Source: Paragonimus skrjabini miyazakii
Taxonomy: Eukaryota > Platyhelminthes > Trematoda > Plagiorchiida > Troglotrematidae
Length of the DNA stretch: 64,000 bases
Assembly: GCA_014338405.1 (NCBI GenBank)
Contig: JTDE01022299.1
Location: forward strand, 1 to 64,000
Reading direction: 5' to 3'
Shown here: piece by piece, positions 1-11,251 of the stretch
How the letters are laid out: each line of letters begins with the position of its first letter
Position numbering within the stretch: the stretch's first letter is position 1
Translations under genes and position numbers: made by a program
Notes under the pieces: generated by a model
What the model was told of the DNA's origin: nothing
Database searches by the model: none
What the model saw: the letters and a program-made list of their open reading frames with translations, nothing else

Positions 1-482
1 GTCAACAGAGCAGGAAAAAGACGTATGTCACGATACGTTAACATATCATTTACTCTCATCAGTCGCGAACGTAAAGCCTGTCAGTTACGTACATCATACA
101 TGTGAGGACAAACAGGGACTAGACACATCTACAAGCACACTAAGAATTGAATAGTCAAGACCATGGCAGCTCAACCACTTTGTGTACATAACGTTGCCTG
201 GTAAGTTCAAATGAGAGTCGCTTCGCGGAAAGCCAGTAACTCTGCATTTTGATTGAGCAACAGTATCTTGAATGAGTTTATTGGGTCAATTTAGTGACCT
301 GTTGTCATGATGGGATTAACAATTGATGACGCTGGATTTCGAGCAGTCAGTTCACAAAGTGGAGTGAGGTGCGTTACCAGTTGTTTCAGCCATTTCGGGG
401 TGTGCTTAGCCACTTGCCTTGACGATGGTGGATCCGTCCTACCTATGTAAATCCCATCACAACCGCAAGTGAACGGGTACAC
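1..482 (-). mobile_element. Penelope-like element remnant (GIY-YIG endonuclease plus terminal arm)
   Basis: This is a 3' fragment of a PLE read on the minus strand. From 482 down to about 300 the frame gives a GIY-YIG start (YPFTCGCDGIYIGRT), then KHTPKWL and a SSIVNPIMTTGH block, which correspond to the YxFTCxCG...YIGRT, EHxPKWL and SSIAKHIxETGH blocks of PLE endonucleases. From about 300 to 165 a shifted frame gives DPINSFKILL, AELLAFREATLI and a LCTQ-like end, with a stop inside, so the domain is broken. Positions about 25-75 match the terminal arm seen at 3950-4052 (TTTACTCTCATCAGTC type). No reverse transcriptase is present, so the copy is 5'-truncated or cut by the window edge. The family is clear; the exact ends are not. 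Confidence 0.75.
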
Positions 483-2002
483 AAGGTGGATGTGTCAACT
501 TTTCACAATACAGTTAGTTTCGTAAAATCATTTTAAAATTCGCCCGTAGCATATAGTGTATGCTGAGGCATCCATACCAAAATACACAGTGGCGAATTGT
601 GGTAAAATATGGTGGTTTTCATATGCCTTACTGGTAACTAATGCTTGATGTAAATTTTTTTCGGATACACCTATATCACACAAGATAAAACAGCAAACAT
701 TCACAGCTAACATCAGACAAGCAGGAATTGATTGGGTTCCTTTCCGTGTTATATTCATGAGACGACAGTTTAGGATTGGTTCCAGACATTCTTGAGTCTC
801 ACCTATGGTTTTTAATATCTATGCTCAAACTTTGTGGATCAATCCCGACTTTGAGCCACTTGAAAGAATATGTTCAAACCTGTATGATTGATACGGCGTA
901 CATAACTAGAATGAGTGCCATTCTTCCTAATTTCTCTGCTTGATTGAATAAATCCAGCTGATTAAATGAGGCAAGTTTCGTTAGCTCTCTGAAAGTGCAA
1001 AAGTAGAATTAATGTCTTTGCGCAATATCCGAACTTTTCATAATACAGCCAGTATCTTTGGTCTTCACAAACTGCTGTTCCTAATCCTTCAACAGAGCAG
1101 TGTCACACAGAGTAATCATTTAGGTGTAAAGCCAACACTGTCAACCACCATTCAAACTTGATTTTAGGTGTTAAATCGCAAGCATTATTTGGTACCAAAA
1201 GATGACTGTTAACAAATTTGAGAAGCCGACATCTTTCAGTTAGGATCAAACAAGCTTACTTGTTCTGTTCCTAGGAAGACATACATTTAAAGTTTGTCAT
1301 CGAACAGGCTGTCATTTTGGGCACCCCCATATTGGTGCTCATGATGACCATAACATCTAATGATGTGAATATATGATGATCTAGTGCAAACACCTGTTGC
1401 TTAACCGTTTGGAGACTTCGTGAAACTCCGCATATGACTAAGATCAGCTAGATGATAGCTAATCAGAACCATCGATATGCGTTTTATCGTGGTTCGATTG
1501 AGTTCTTTGGTAGCCGGAACATGTGGTAATGTGAAATAAGTGGGACCGCAAGAAAATGCTGAAGATTACACATCACTCTTAGATGCCCTACTGTAGTTTG
1601 GTTGCAATACGTCATCAGCTTATGTGGATTGCTTAAGTTGACACATGCTTTTGTTAACTATATTTCGTTCTTATACCATTATTGTTTTTGTGCAGCATTT
1701 TTGTTCAACAAGAAGATGGCAGTTTTATGCACGCATATCACCACAGATGTGTAGCCCATTCACGACTGTCTAGTTTGACCTAAACACATTTGCTGTGCCA
1801 GCATTTCCGTCCACTGTTATGCGTTGTTGACCTACATCGCCATTCTTATAGGTTTTTTCTCTGGATGCACGCGATTGGCCATTTCTTTTAGCTATAGATT
1901 TGTACACGCACGTTGCCTACTGAATCACGATTCAACGACTGACGTTGCCAATCATGAATAATCCAATTATTGTCTACACTGTTTTGGTCGAATGCTAACA
2001 TA
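483..2002. other. Non-coding stretch, no supported feature
   Basis: I see no exon with paired splice sites, no RNA gene and no recognisable transposon protein here. Only short frames occur on either strand. It could be intergenic or part of a 5' intron of the glypican gene. Confidence 0.5.
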
Positions 2003-2074
2003 TCATTGCCACTGCCGGGACTTGAACCACGGTCACGCCGTTCATGAGGCAACCGTGTTTACCACTGCGACATT
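2003..2074 (-). repeat. tRNA-like SINE head
   Basis: Read on the minus strand this has an A-box-like GTCGCAGTGGTAAACACGG followed about 30 bases later by a B-box-like GGTTCAAGTCCC, the layout of a pol III tRNA promoter. The T-stem pairs imperfectly and the acceptor stem does not close, so it is not a working tRNA gene. A related stretch lies at 57043-57120 on the + strand and shares the TGCCTC, TTCAAGTCCCG and GATATG blocks, which argues for a dispersed tRNA-derived SINE family. Confidence 0.5.
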
Positions 2075-2250
2075 CACTTCACATTGGGTACGACCGGATT
2101 ATCATATGTGAGTAATGGTCAGATTGCCCGATTGTCTCGAGAGGAGGCACAGTTACCGTCTGTTAGCTCCAATCGACGAACCCTCGACTAGGACTTCTCT
2201 TCAAGCTGAACTCACAGAAATCATTAATTTCTTGAGAGATATTTTGATTA

Positions 2251-2441
2251 CTGGTGAGTAGCAGGGAATTTTGGTTTTTGTATAGATTGAACTGATGGGG
2301 TCTAATGAGAGCAAAACTGGAGTCTACGGCTTCTCTTCGAAAGGGGCCGACTGGAAAAGTTCATGGGAATGTGATAGCCGCGATCAATCGTGAGTGATGT
2401 TCAATCTGTATGAAAAGCAAAACCCCCTACTACTCATCAGA
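2251..2441. repeat. Small inverted-repeat (MITE-like) element, copy A
   Basis: The two ends are inverted copies of each other. The left end begins CTGGTGAGTAGCAGGG and reaches AGATTGAAC. The right end, reverse-complemented, begins CTGATGAGTAGTAGGG and also reaches AGATTGAAC. The roughly 190-bp body has no coding capacity. Related, more damaged copies sit at 11252, 31438, 45165, 51136, 52205, 56947 and 60188. No clear target duplication was found at this copy. Confidence 0.65.
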
Positions 2442-2751
2442 AATGGTAGCATGTTTTCAACTTAAAATCTAAGTGAGACTCACAAAACTACCTGCTTGAT
2501 TTTTTTTAAACAACTTCGGATACTCAATTTCGTGTTTATTTCAGATAAGGCAGTTGAACTTACATCGTTGAGTAGCCTACAGAGGATGAAGGTCAACGAT
2601 AATTAATTAATCAATGTGGTAATATAAGTTGGAAACGGTATTGGCAAGGGTTGTCAGGGCGAAACGAACAAAAACAAGTAGCTACTTTGGGTGAGGTCAT
2701 ACACGTCATCAGCACGCACGAAAACAATGTTTTAATACGATTAGGTCACTG

Positions 2752-3150
2752 TTATGACGCCACTGGAACCATGGCGGTTTGATCGGTCGTGGTGTGGGTG
2801 GTTGGCCATGGCAACTTCAACGCCTGAACAAAGCGCTTTTGTGCGCACATGGATGGATTTTTCAATCGAATTCCAATCGCTTCAGCTGTGGCTAAAAGTC
2901 GGCGTTTGACGGCTCTTGAGTGACTGGCGTTGACTCCGTACATCGGACGAAAAGAGGAGTCCAGGTTGACAGTATGATGTGCATCAACGATGTGTGAAAC
3001 AATTACGCTTGTAATTGTCTTGGTGACTCCGCTGCTGATCCAGGCTGGATGGTGCTCACGGATACGTTCACACAAGTGCTTGGTCGTGCAAACCACTTAA
3101 TTAGTTCCACAGGAACAAGTAAAGGAGTATACACAAAAAGAAGCCGCAGA
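2752..3150 (-). pseudogene. PLE GIY-YIG endonuclease (degenerate active site)
   Basis: The minus-strand frame reads CVYSFTCSCGTN, then a stop, then VVCTTKHLCERIREHHPAWI. This corresponds to YxFTCSCG..YIGRTxRxLxxRIxEHxPAWL, but the YIGRT tract is replaced. Downstream blocks HIVDAHHTVNLDSSF, AEAIGIRLKNPSMCAQK and LKLPWP follow the usual order of PLE endonucleases. The conserved CxC and the C-terminal LPW are kept. The stop and the lost YIG tract make it a relic. Confidence 0.8.
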
Positions 3151-3619
3151 AACGGGCATTTTATCCTTTAACAGTAAACACAAAGCTGGAGTCGAGTTGA
3201 AACAGACGCGTAATTTTGCAGCGTAAAATGTTCAATTGATGACAGTGTTAACTCTCCTGATGATTGTTTCAGCAAGCGTATCCCTTTTGAATGGTAATGA
3301 GATAATTACAGTTTTTTTCCCGCCAGGTTTATCTTATCCTGTTTCTCACGACGCTACATAGTCTTGTCTACAAAGCGCTCTGAATAGCCCTTTTGTAAGA
3401 ACAGTGCGCGTAGAAACTATAGTTCATCAGAGACTGAATCCTGTGTACATATTCTCATGGCTCTGTTATTCAAGCAATTTATGAGATTCCTTTTCTGCTT
3501 TAGAGGGACAAAGCTGTTGAAATGGATATACTGTCCAATCCAGGCTTCTGTCCTACAGATTGTACGTTAAACGGATTCATCAGCAGGTCACCCGAATAAG
3601 TACGTCCAGGAAGGCTAGT

Positions 3620-3990
3620 TGATCGTTTCGTTCAGCTTCTAGCGTAAACGTTGCGTTTGTATGGGCAGAGTTGAGAATGGCTAAGGTATCCGTTGGCTTA
3701 GCATTTTCGCCAACTATACATAAGATATCATCTTCATATTGCCCATTACTACACGAATGGCTTCATCGAACTGGTCATTCTTGAGCTTCACCATGAAGAT
3801 GTCTGAAAACAAAGGTCCCAATGGGGATCCCATCGCCACGCCATCTGTTTGTCGATAAAGTTCTCCATTGAATTTAAATTGTACGTTATGAAAAAATGAA
3901 AAACGGAGTTCCCTTGATCCAATCCACCAATAACGATAGAAGACATATCGCGAGATGTTACCATTTCGTATACTCTCGTCAGTCACGAAC
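3620..3990 (-). pseudogene. PLE reverse transcriptase core (broken)
   Basis: The frame ending at 3714 contains VQFKFNGELYRQTDGVAMG followed by SPLGPLFSDIFMVKL, which is the conserved palm block of Penelope RTs. Near 3740 the reading frame shifts. The new frame starts with YEDDILCIVGENAKPTDTL (catalytic Y-x-D-D at 3727-3738) and runs through NATFTLEAERNDQ and LAFLDVLIR before breaking again near 3610. The first roughly 30 residues from 3986 are translated terminal-arm sequence rather than RT. The fingers domain is therefore missing and the enzyme cannot be complete. Confidence 0.85.
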
Positions 3991-4052
3991 GTAAAACATT
4001 AGAATATATAGGGCATGCGGATAGCAACAACAATAGAAACAACCAACGATTG
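3950..4052 (+). repeat. PLE terminal arm, left (inverted partner of 4403-4515)
   Basis: It aligns in reverse complement with 4403-4515 with only scattered mismatches. The same arm type occurs at about 25-75. Confidence 0.8.
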
Positions 4053-4077
4053 GGTTTATATGAAACAAAGACTGTTA

Positions 4078-4370
4078 TCAATTCCAGGGCAGACAAGCTG
4101 CATGAATCAACAGTTTATGCACACACAGGACCGGACGGCGAGTTTTGATTAACATTGTATCGGAGACGGCAAACAATTTCGGATTTCGATTACGCAACAA
4201 CTCTTGGAACGAGTTGGCGGGGTCAACATTGTGACCTGTTTCCATTATATGTTTTGCAATGGATGAGGTCGGATTTCGTGTCAGTTGCTTTGTTGCCATT
4301 GCCTGTTGCGACATGACACGCATCAACCACTTAGGCATATGTTCAGTCATTCTTTATCTTAGGGACCGAT
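4078..4370 (-). pseudogene. PLE endonuclease fragment
   Basis: The minus frame starts at MTEHMPKWLM (EHxPKWL block), followed by TRNPTSSIAKHIMETGHNVD, NSFQELLRNRNPKLFAVSDT, LCVHKLL and a final LPWN. These are the middle and C-terminal blocks of the PLE GIY-YIG domain in correct order, open over 90 codons. The N-terminal YxFTCxCG/YIGRT part is missing upstream, where the sequence passes directly into the terminal arm, so the catalytic half is absent. Confidence 0.8.
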
Positions 4371-4402
4371 CTTTTCTGATAACAGTTCTTGTTTCATGTT
4401 TA

Positions 4403-4515
4403 CTCAATATTTGATTGTTTCTATTGTTGTTGCTATCCGCACGCCCTATATATTTTAATGTTTTACGTTCGTGACTGAAGAGAGTAAACGAAATGTTAAT
4501 ATCTCACGTTATTGA
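4403..4515 (-). repeat. PLE terminal arm, right (inverted partner of 3950-4052)
   Basis: It is the reverse complement of the left arm, including the ACGTTCGTGACTGAAGAGAG block. Confidence 0.8.
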
Positions 4516-5439
4516 TGTATGTTATGGGTACAAAAGTACAATAACTGTTTTAGTTCTGGTGGAGTATATGAACGTCTATATTGTTATTCACAGTATAATC
4601 ACACGAATAGTCAACGTTCGGCAGCTTAATATGGGACAAGTTGCGTAGCAGTGCAACTATTATTCATACATCTCAAAACGTTGTAGGTCCTGACAATCGC
4701 CGTTACTGTCCACGAAATGTGCACCTTTCTTGTGTTAATGATTTGCATAACCTAAACTTTCTCGGATAGGGGTGAAGTCGAAAATAAGCGTTATTTATTG
4801 AACTGTTATCGGAACTTCGTAAGTTCTTACTTCAGATGTGACCGCACTTGCATGTGAAATGATTCTTGGTCATGAAGTAATTACCTTTTGGTTCACCGAT
4901 GTCAGTTATCGACAAAACTTTTTTCTTATTGGCTTTTCCTTTGGACAATTAGACCAATGGATGTAGTTCTTCATTTATTTGATATCCAAATTTTCGCGGG
5001 CACTAAGTCTGCCGATTTATGACATAGCAATATTTAAGCGCTTGTGTTGACCAATGATTAACCGCCGCCGGTGTTACTAACTTTGTCACTATGATGACGA
5101 CCAGGATTATGCCACCAGAGATGATGATGGTCCCGATGATATAATGCCTAAGTGTGCAAAGTTACATGTAGTCAACCGCCAGGTCGTTCGCTGTCCACTC
5201 GTTTCGACCTAGGAGTATTATTTCCGTTGTTCACAGAGGCGTCAACTTGCGATGGACCCTAAAGAAAGAGTAGTATGGAATACGACGTCTTCATTTAATT
5301 GACACTCGAGAGCTGCTCTGCCCAAAACACACCCCCAAGACGCTTTCTAACGGACGGCGATAAACACGACCTACTTGGGATTTAGCACGCACCCAACCCC
5401 GTGTATAGAAGTACCAGGATTACCGTCGTGGGTAAATGT
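4516..5439. other. Non-coding stretch, no supported feature
   Basis: No frame, splice pair or repeat could be supported here. Confidence 0.5.
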
Positions 5440-5516
5440 GCATTCGCCAGAACAGTTGGATTTGGTTCGGATTCCAGCCGAAGCCTTGACTTTTCACAAT
5501 TGAGTCTCATCTAAAA
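5440..5516 (+). repeat. Fragment of the tRNA-headed fold-back family
   Basis: The block GGTTCGGATTCCAGCCGAAGC followed by ACAATTGAGTCTCATCTAAA matches the right end of the element at 8735-9090 (TTCGAACCTAGCCGAGGC, then GCAATTGGCTTTCATCTAAA). Only one end is recognisable. Confidence 0.5.
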
Positions 5517-8282
5517 AGTAACTGTTTTTGCCGATAATCTAGTTTATCTCGTCATTTTGTAAAATCAAGCGTAATGATGGCAAATCTTGGTGGTACTTGT
5601 TAGCGCAAATCTATTTTCCACAAAATTCCACAAAATAAAGTTGTACAGTTATTTTTTACTGCATTTACATTGATCACGCTTGGTGAAACTGAAATGTTCT
5701 TCACATAACGAAGAACATATTTGTTCTACCTGACAGATCTTTCTTGTCAGGAAGATTATTACAGTATAGAAAGTCAGTAACATACATTTAAAAGACAATT
5801 GTGTATTGGAAGCATGACTCCGTTTTGTGTCAATTCAAGCAAAACCGTAATGGACAGTAACCGTAATGCAACAACCCGTAGGTAAAAAACCGAAGGTATT
5901 TGTCATAGGTCAGTCACCAAGGCCATCATAACATGAAAACTGGTGCAGCGAGCATTGAAACGAGAGTCGTAGGCACACCATTTATAGTGGTCGCTTGTTA
6001 TTTTCATCTCTGCCAAACAGGTTGAAATATCGTATCCACTTCTTTGCGCTCTGTCTCGTAATTCATAATGTTTAACCATTCAACAAGTTATCTAAAGTTT
6101 TGCCGTGCTGAATATTTAACCTGGTTCAGCAAAATGTATAAGCTCTGTTTTTCTTCCTACGAACTACAGCGAGCTTTACACAATCGTGAACATGGTGAGA
6201 AGCTTTTAATGGTTCAGTTGTTGTCTTCCAACAAGAAGTAGTACGGGTACTAATATATGTTCCACTTCTGTAGAACAAGTGCAAAATTCAAGTTTATCGT
6301 TTCTCCTATTAATTCGTTTCTTAGAAAATCTACGCGAAATTAATAGATGGAATTGTTTGTCAGTGATGTTTAGTTTATGTCCACAACGATCCTCAGTTAC
6401 CTACCAGTAATCTGCAGGACGTTTTCTTTGAGATGGCTATTTGTATCTGACAGAATTGACTTTTTTCGTTACCGTGGAAATAAAATTTTCTCTCTTCTCA
6501 AATGTTGATCAGTGAAGTCAGTGCTCATTCAGAATTTCATTTTGCAAATGTCCTCCTAACTCGTAGGTCGGACTAATAACACTCATTTTAAAAGCGCATG
6601 GTTGATCCGCCATAAAAATTTAAACAAATTTGTATGAACAACCCCTCACACACCCATGATATGATTCATCCTTTACAAGACCTGGTTGTCGGATGGCGAC
6701 CTCATTTTGTGACGTACGATAAACACTTCACTACCTGACTACATATCAGTATATGCAGTCTTTCCTTAGAATGATGAAAGTATAAAACCGACCCGTCCAG
6801 TTCTATTATTTGACTCAACACAACTTCACGCCATAAACTGTGCTTGGTTGCTCAACCCACTCTGGAGTTCGTGTATTTCTTCGTCAGTAATTGTATTCGT
6901 ATGATATCTCTGAACGAAATTGCCATGTTATCCAGGCAGCATGGTGAGCGTAAGGTCTCTTACGGTTTACTAAGCTCATCATAGATATGATCAAAACCAA
7001 AAGACAGCCACTTTATCATCTTTGAGAAGAATATGTCCTTCAATATTCCGTCATTTCAATTCAGTTGCGCTCACAGGGACGTTCAAAAACGCCATCTCTT
7101 TATGAATGTTGTATCCGCAAACGAAATTCAAAGTTTGCTTGCTTCGCGCTTACTACTTGGCAACTGCTTGACAAAATTGCATCGTTCATGCTTCTATACA
7201 AAATTACAGTTGCACCACCACATAGGCATACGATGACCTTTCTTAGTGCAGACAGCATGGTAATCACAGCTTGAAAACACGTTTGGGTTGAGTCATTTTA
7301 TACCCGCCGGATTGGACTTTGAGGACAGTGTTAACGACTGGTCATCCGTATTATCTAGGTTTGTCTCCGATTTGGTCGGTAAAGCTACGGCGACGGAATT
7401 TTGAGTACAGCGATGACTTCCGTTAATAAGTTCAAAAGGAGTGGCGGTACTGGAAAATAGCTTGCGATGAATAACTCCACAACTGTTCTACTTTACTAAG
7501 TGAATTATGTATTCAGATTTACAGCATTCCGAAATAACCGCGAACTGGTTTCCGGTGTTCTATTATCCGATTAAGCGCATGCTAAATAAGTTACGGATTT
7601 GGTTGCTAAGGGAGAAATACAGAAAGAGTATTTGTCTGAAACTGACAAAGTGTAACACTTCTGTAGTCTCCGGTGCCATTCCACCCCGTTAGCACTCTCC
7701 TTGATTAATTGTGTGAGAACAACTGATGTGAATGTTAAGTAGTACTAGTGACTATCCGGATGGAACGTTGTTAGCCCTTCTCAGCGTTTTCAATAATCAT
7801 TTCTATACTTATCAGACATAAAAAAAAATATGTGATCGCGAAGCCTAGTTGATTGTTAATAGTCTGGGTAGTCACAATGGTGTACCACACGATTTACTAC
7901 GGTGGCATTTAAAACGAGCCAGTTTGCTACTTAGGTCTCCTATGAACCAATCAGATATTTCCTCGCAACAGCTGATCGCCTACTCATGTATCTTTTATGT
8001 ATGGTGAGGAATATTGCGAGTTTTAGTATACTGACCTTACCTGTAAACACAAAAAACACTGGTAAGCAATTTTGTTGGTTAAATTTTACTTCACCTGTAC
8101 AACAATAAAGATTTAGGAATATATGGTGTTTAAAACCTAAAACGTCACTAACTTTGTGAATATGACGGTAGTGTGTCACATGCGGAAATACGCAAGTGAA
8201 CAAGATTTAATAATAGGTTTGAAATGTGTAAAATCAAACCGGATATAATAAAAAAGTGATCTTCGGTTCTCCACAAGTGAAT
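5517..8282. other. Long non-coding stretch, no supported feature
   Basis: Only short overlapping frames occur (for example near 7030-7270), none with family motifs or splice borders. It is AT-rich with no tandem array. Confidence 0.5.
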
Positions 8283-8711
8283 GGAAATAAGACAACGAGA
8301 AGACGCAAATCGTGTGATCTTCTCCGGAATGAGATTTTGTACATTCTGATCACACATGTACACGTAACTACTTTTAACCACTGAGATAAGGTTCCATGGA
8401 GCGGAAACAATGGTTTAACCAGTAAGACAGACAAACAGGGAAATACAGTTTAAAAATGTGAGGATTCTGACTACCAGGACAGCCGCAACATTAACACAAA
8501 TGTGGGGAGTTTTTGAGTCTGATAGCCAAAGCCTCAGTAAAGTGAACGATGCCCTTCCGCTCGCTTCTAAAGATCACACAGAACATATCACAAAATTTGA
8601 CTATGTATCCTGTTTCGATTAAGTGTTTTACGACTGACTACACTGAGTTCCATCCGTCCACATCTATGCGCGCGTCTAGCGTTTTTATTTGTGTTTTCAA
8701 CCTGTTGATTA
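8283..8711 (-). mobile_element. PLE endonuclease remnant with one terminal arm
   Basis: Positions 8283-8445 match the left arm of the PLE at 56134-56282 (GAAGACGCAAATCGTGTGAT and ACATTCTGATCACACATG blocks). On the minus strand 8711-8446 aligns base by base with the coding part of that same element (56415-56715), including the ACTGAGGCTTTGGCTATCAGA block that encodes TEALAIR. Stops and indels break the frame, so it is a relic of the same subfamily. The opposite arm is missing, and the fold-back element at 8735 begins where it should be. Confidence 0.75.
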
Positions 8712-8727
8712 ACTAAGAGAAAATTTA

Positions 8728-9100
8728 TGTAAAAATTCAAATGAGACTCAATTACAAAAATTTCTGGCTTCGACTGGACTCAAACCAGCGACAGAAACAG
8801 CAGTCACGTCAGTTATAAGTAACACAATTTCAATGCTCGATGGTGGCGCTGACGAGTTCCAACGTGAAATGCTGCTTGGGCATCCAGTCTGTCGAATCAT
8901 TTGGTGTATTCCATATGGCACATTGAATTGAGTAGAAAATCGAGTCGAAATATGAAAATTCTGAGCTTCCGGCTTGATTTCGTAGCTTACCTGGTAGTGC
9001 GTCTGACATTTTAGGATATATTGTTTTTGTCCCTAGTTCGAACCTAGCCGAGGCTCTGAATTTCTGCAATTGGCTTTCATCTAAATTATGAAATCTGGCA
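8728..9100. mobile_element. Fold-back element with outward tRNA-like ends, copy F1
   Basis: The left end (minus strand) reads CTGGTTTGAGTCCAGTCGAA and then AATTGAGTCTCATTTG. The right end (plus strand) reads TAGTTCGAACCTAGCCGAGG and then GCAATTGGCTTTCATCTAA. They are inverted versions of one sequence. Each end carries a pol III B-box-like GGTTTGA(G/A)TCC or GTTCGAACC, and an A-box-like TTACCTGGTAGTGCG precedes the right B-box at about 8988. Both heads would therefore transcribe outward. There is no coding capacity. Confidence 0.6.
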
Positions 9101-11251
9101 CATTACTTATAAGTGACGTATCAATAACTCGGCGATGTTTAGATGTAAACCATGAGATTTTGAAATACCCAAAGTGACATTAGTCTAATCACAAAAACAT
9201 GTAAGTCGCAGCAAATAAACCAACCCAAAAACAGTCACATGAACAATCGCTCGAATCAAGATGTTTTGATTGTGAGGGTATATTTATTGTTTAATTTCTA
9301 ACAGAATATTTAAGATCACAACAATCACTGACAGCTAACATAGTAATACTCCTTTCTTCACTTCATTTCTCATTCTGAATTTCTTACATGACATTCTGAT
9401 GAACCATATTTATGACATATACTGTACATGAAATGGTTTCAAGAAAAACGTCAATTCACGGTCGAAAAGCAGTTTACCAGCTTTATTGTGTACCATTTCT
9501 ACTGATGTTCCTCTAGACACTTATCGAGCAGCCACAGCATATGATACCATATATCGTGTCGTAGCTTGAAGATGTCTGCACACATATTTCATTATAACTT
9601 CTCTCACAGTTCACATGAAGGCAGGTAAGTTACTTGTTGTAACTGTGTAAAGTATCGAGGTATATTGGTTACTTCTGACGTCAACTGGTCTACAAACATT
9701 CTTTTCATTCAATTAACTGGAAGTTTTAAAGTTTTAGGTAATCCAATTAAAAGCGCTATCGACTACTCAAAACAGACTGTACATTTGGCGTGTGTTTGCA
9801 CTCTCCCATCTTAATCTGGTTGTCTATATACCGATTCATGTACGTTTTTTGTAAAGGATGGAAGACTTCTGTCAAATTCCCCAACGTTTCACTACACATA
9901 CTGTGGTATTCATCGCATGCATCTACGTCGTTACTTTTCACTCAAAAATCAACGTGTTGAACGCAAACTCGTACATCCAGTACGTTCTAATGCACCTCAA
10001 CGTTTTCGATTAGATTCATCGTGTTGCATATCGACCGAATCCCACAGATGTTATAGAATAACGTAAGAGTTATACGATCTTCGCAAAACCACGTTAACAT
10101 AGGCATAGAAATAATCGACATATAAACGGAGTATTTATGGCAACCACCAATATTACGAAATGTGCATTGTTCACTGGAGAGTACTCCGCTTTGAGGATTG
10201 AATAATTTGTGACCTTTTACCTTTGACATTTCATTTTTTCGGACTTTTTGAGAAAGACTTTGATCGGGAAGAGCTTCCCGTAGTGCGGATTGCCTGTGAA
10301 AATGCAACGTTATCTCCGGACGATGTTTGTATTTATTTCTTAAACTGTTATTTTGTTGGGGGCCTCGATAATTTACATCAGCTTCTCGGTCATTTTAAAG
10401 GGTTTTCCTATAGCTGTTGTCTGGAATTCCGGACTACAAAGTCGCGCCCCTTCATTGATGTTAATCGTCTGCCAGTTAGTGTTACAGAAACTTGTTCTTT
10501 GGACAGTCTAACGAAAATGTCGACAGCGGTTCATTTAGCTAAAATCGGACAATCATGACGACTGTTGGTTAGTAAACAGTCCGCCTAAAAGAGCCACATG
10601 TCTGAAGTGCACTTTATATCGGACCTCACAGTAATCTATCTCACGAAATTACACTGAATGCAATTCACTCTACTTCTAACAACCTATTTGAAAAAACTTA
10701 TAACCGAATCACCATTTTTTAGAGACTTCATATTATACCGTACAGCTCACTGACTATACACGACATTCACGAAAAGACACCTGATTTTCCGTCTGCCATA
10801 TCTTGCAATTTGGTCCATTTACCTATCTGTTCAGGTGGAAGTGTGCTTTATGACTCATTGTGCAGTTATACACAGAAGCATTCTGGTTTCTATCTAATTC
10901 TGAGACAAATCCCACCTAATCAATTATTTATTGTTCGTCATTTGATTTCAAATAAAACAGCACCTGAATCTTGTAAAGAAAGGTTGTTTTACAAAACTCT
11001 CCTGATCTATCGCGAAAACATACCTGATTGTTCGCTGCTTAATTTGGTGAAGCTTTCCAGTTTTTCTTCGAACAGTTTTGAATCAACTGAAGTCTGTCAA
11101 CAAATGTGGTGTCCTAGATTAGATTCATGTTTCTGGAAACAGTCAAACGCTATCATACAATTTCCGGTAGTGACCATTATGAAGTTTTTCATTATCAACA
11201 TACTAAGGTTTGGCTGCAAGGTCAGAAAAAGATAGGACCTATTTAAAGATT
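9101..11251. other. Non-coding stretch, no supported feature
   Basis: Frames up to about 110 codons occur around 10 kb and 141 codons at 10810-11235, but they show no motif, no splice borders and no codon pattern that I recognise. Confidence 0.45.

Larger units (their letters stand above)
2752..3990 (-). mobile_element. Penelope-like element with RT and GIY-YIG endonuclease, decayed
   Basis: Read 3990 to 2752, this is the only PLE in the window that keeps part of the reverse transcriptase. The order is RT palm (3990-3620), a degenerate thumb and linker with several stops (3620-3150), then the endonuclease (about 3150-2752). Order and motifs match the Penelope family (RT followed by GIY-YIG). 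At least one frameshift lies just before the YEDD catalytic box, and further stops lie in the linker, so it is not functional. Its 5' side begins inside the inverted arm of the neighbouring PLE at 3950-4515, so the two copies are joined or nested. Confidence 0.85.
3950..4515 (-). mobile_element. Compact PLE: endonuclease segment between inverted terminal arms
   Basis: Two arms of about 100-110 bp (3950-4052 and 4403-4515) are near-perfect inverted copies. Both carry the block TCAGTCACGAACGTAAAACATT and the block GGATAGCAACAACAATAGAA in opposite orientation. Between them is only about 350 bp, holding a minus-strand PLE endonuclease piece (4078-4370). Penelope elements are known to be bounded by pseudo-LTRs that can be direct or inverted, so the arms are most simply pseudo-LTRs. 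No RT lies between the arms. Confidence 0.75.

Noticed and set aside
10810..11235. A 141-codon open frame on the plus strand
   Set aside because: It has no recognisable domain, no splice borders and no neighbours to support it. A frame of this length is not exceptional in 64 kb on six frames.
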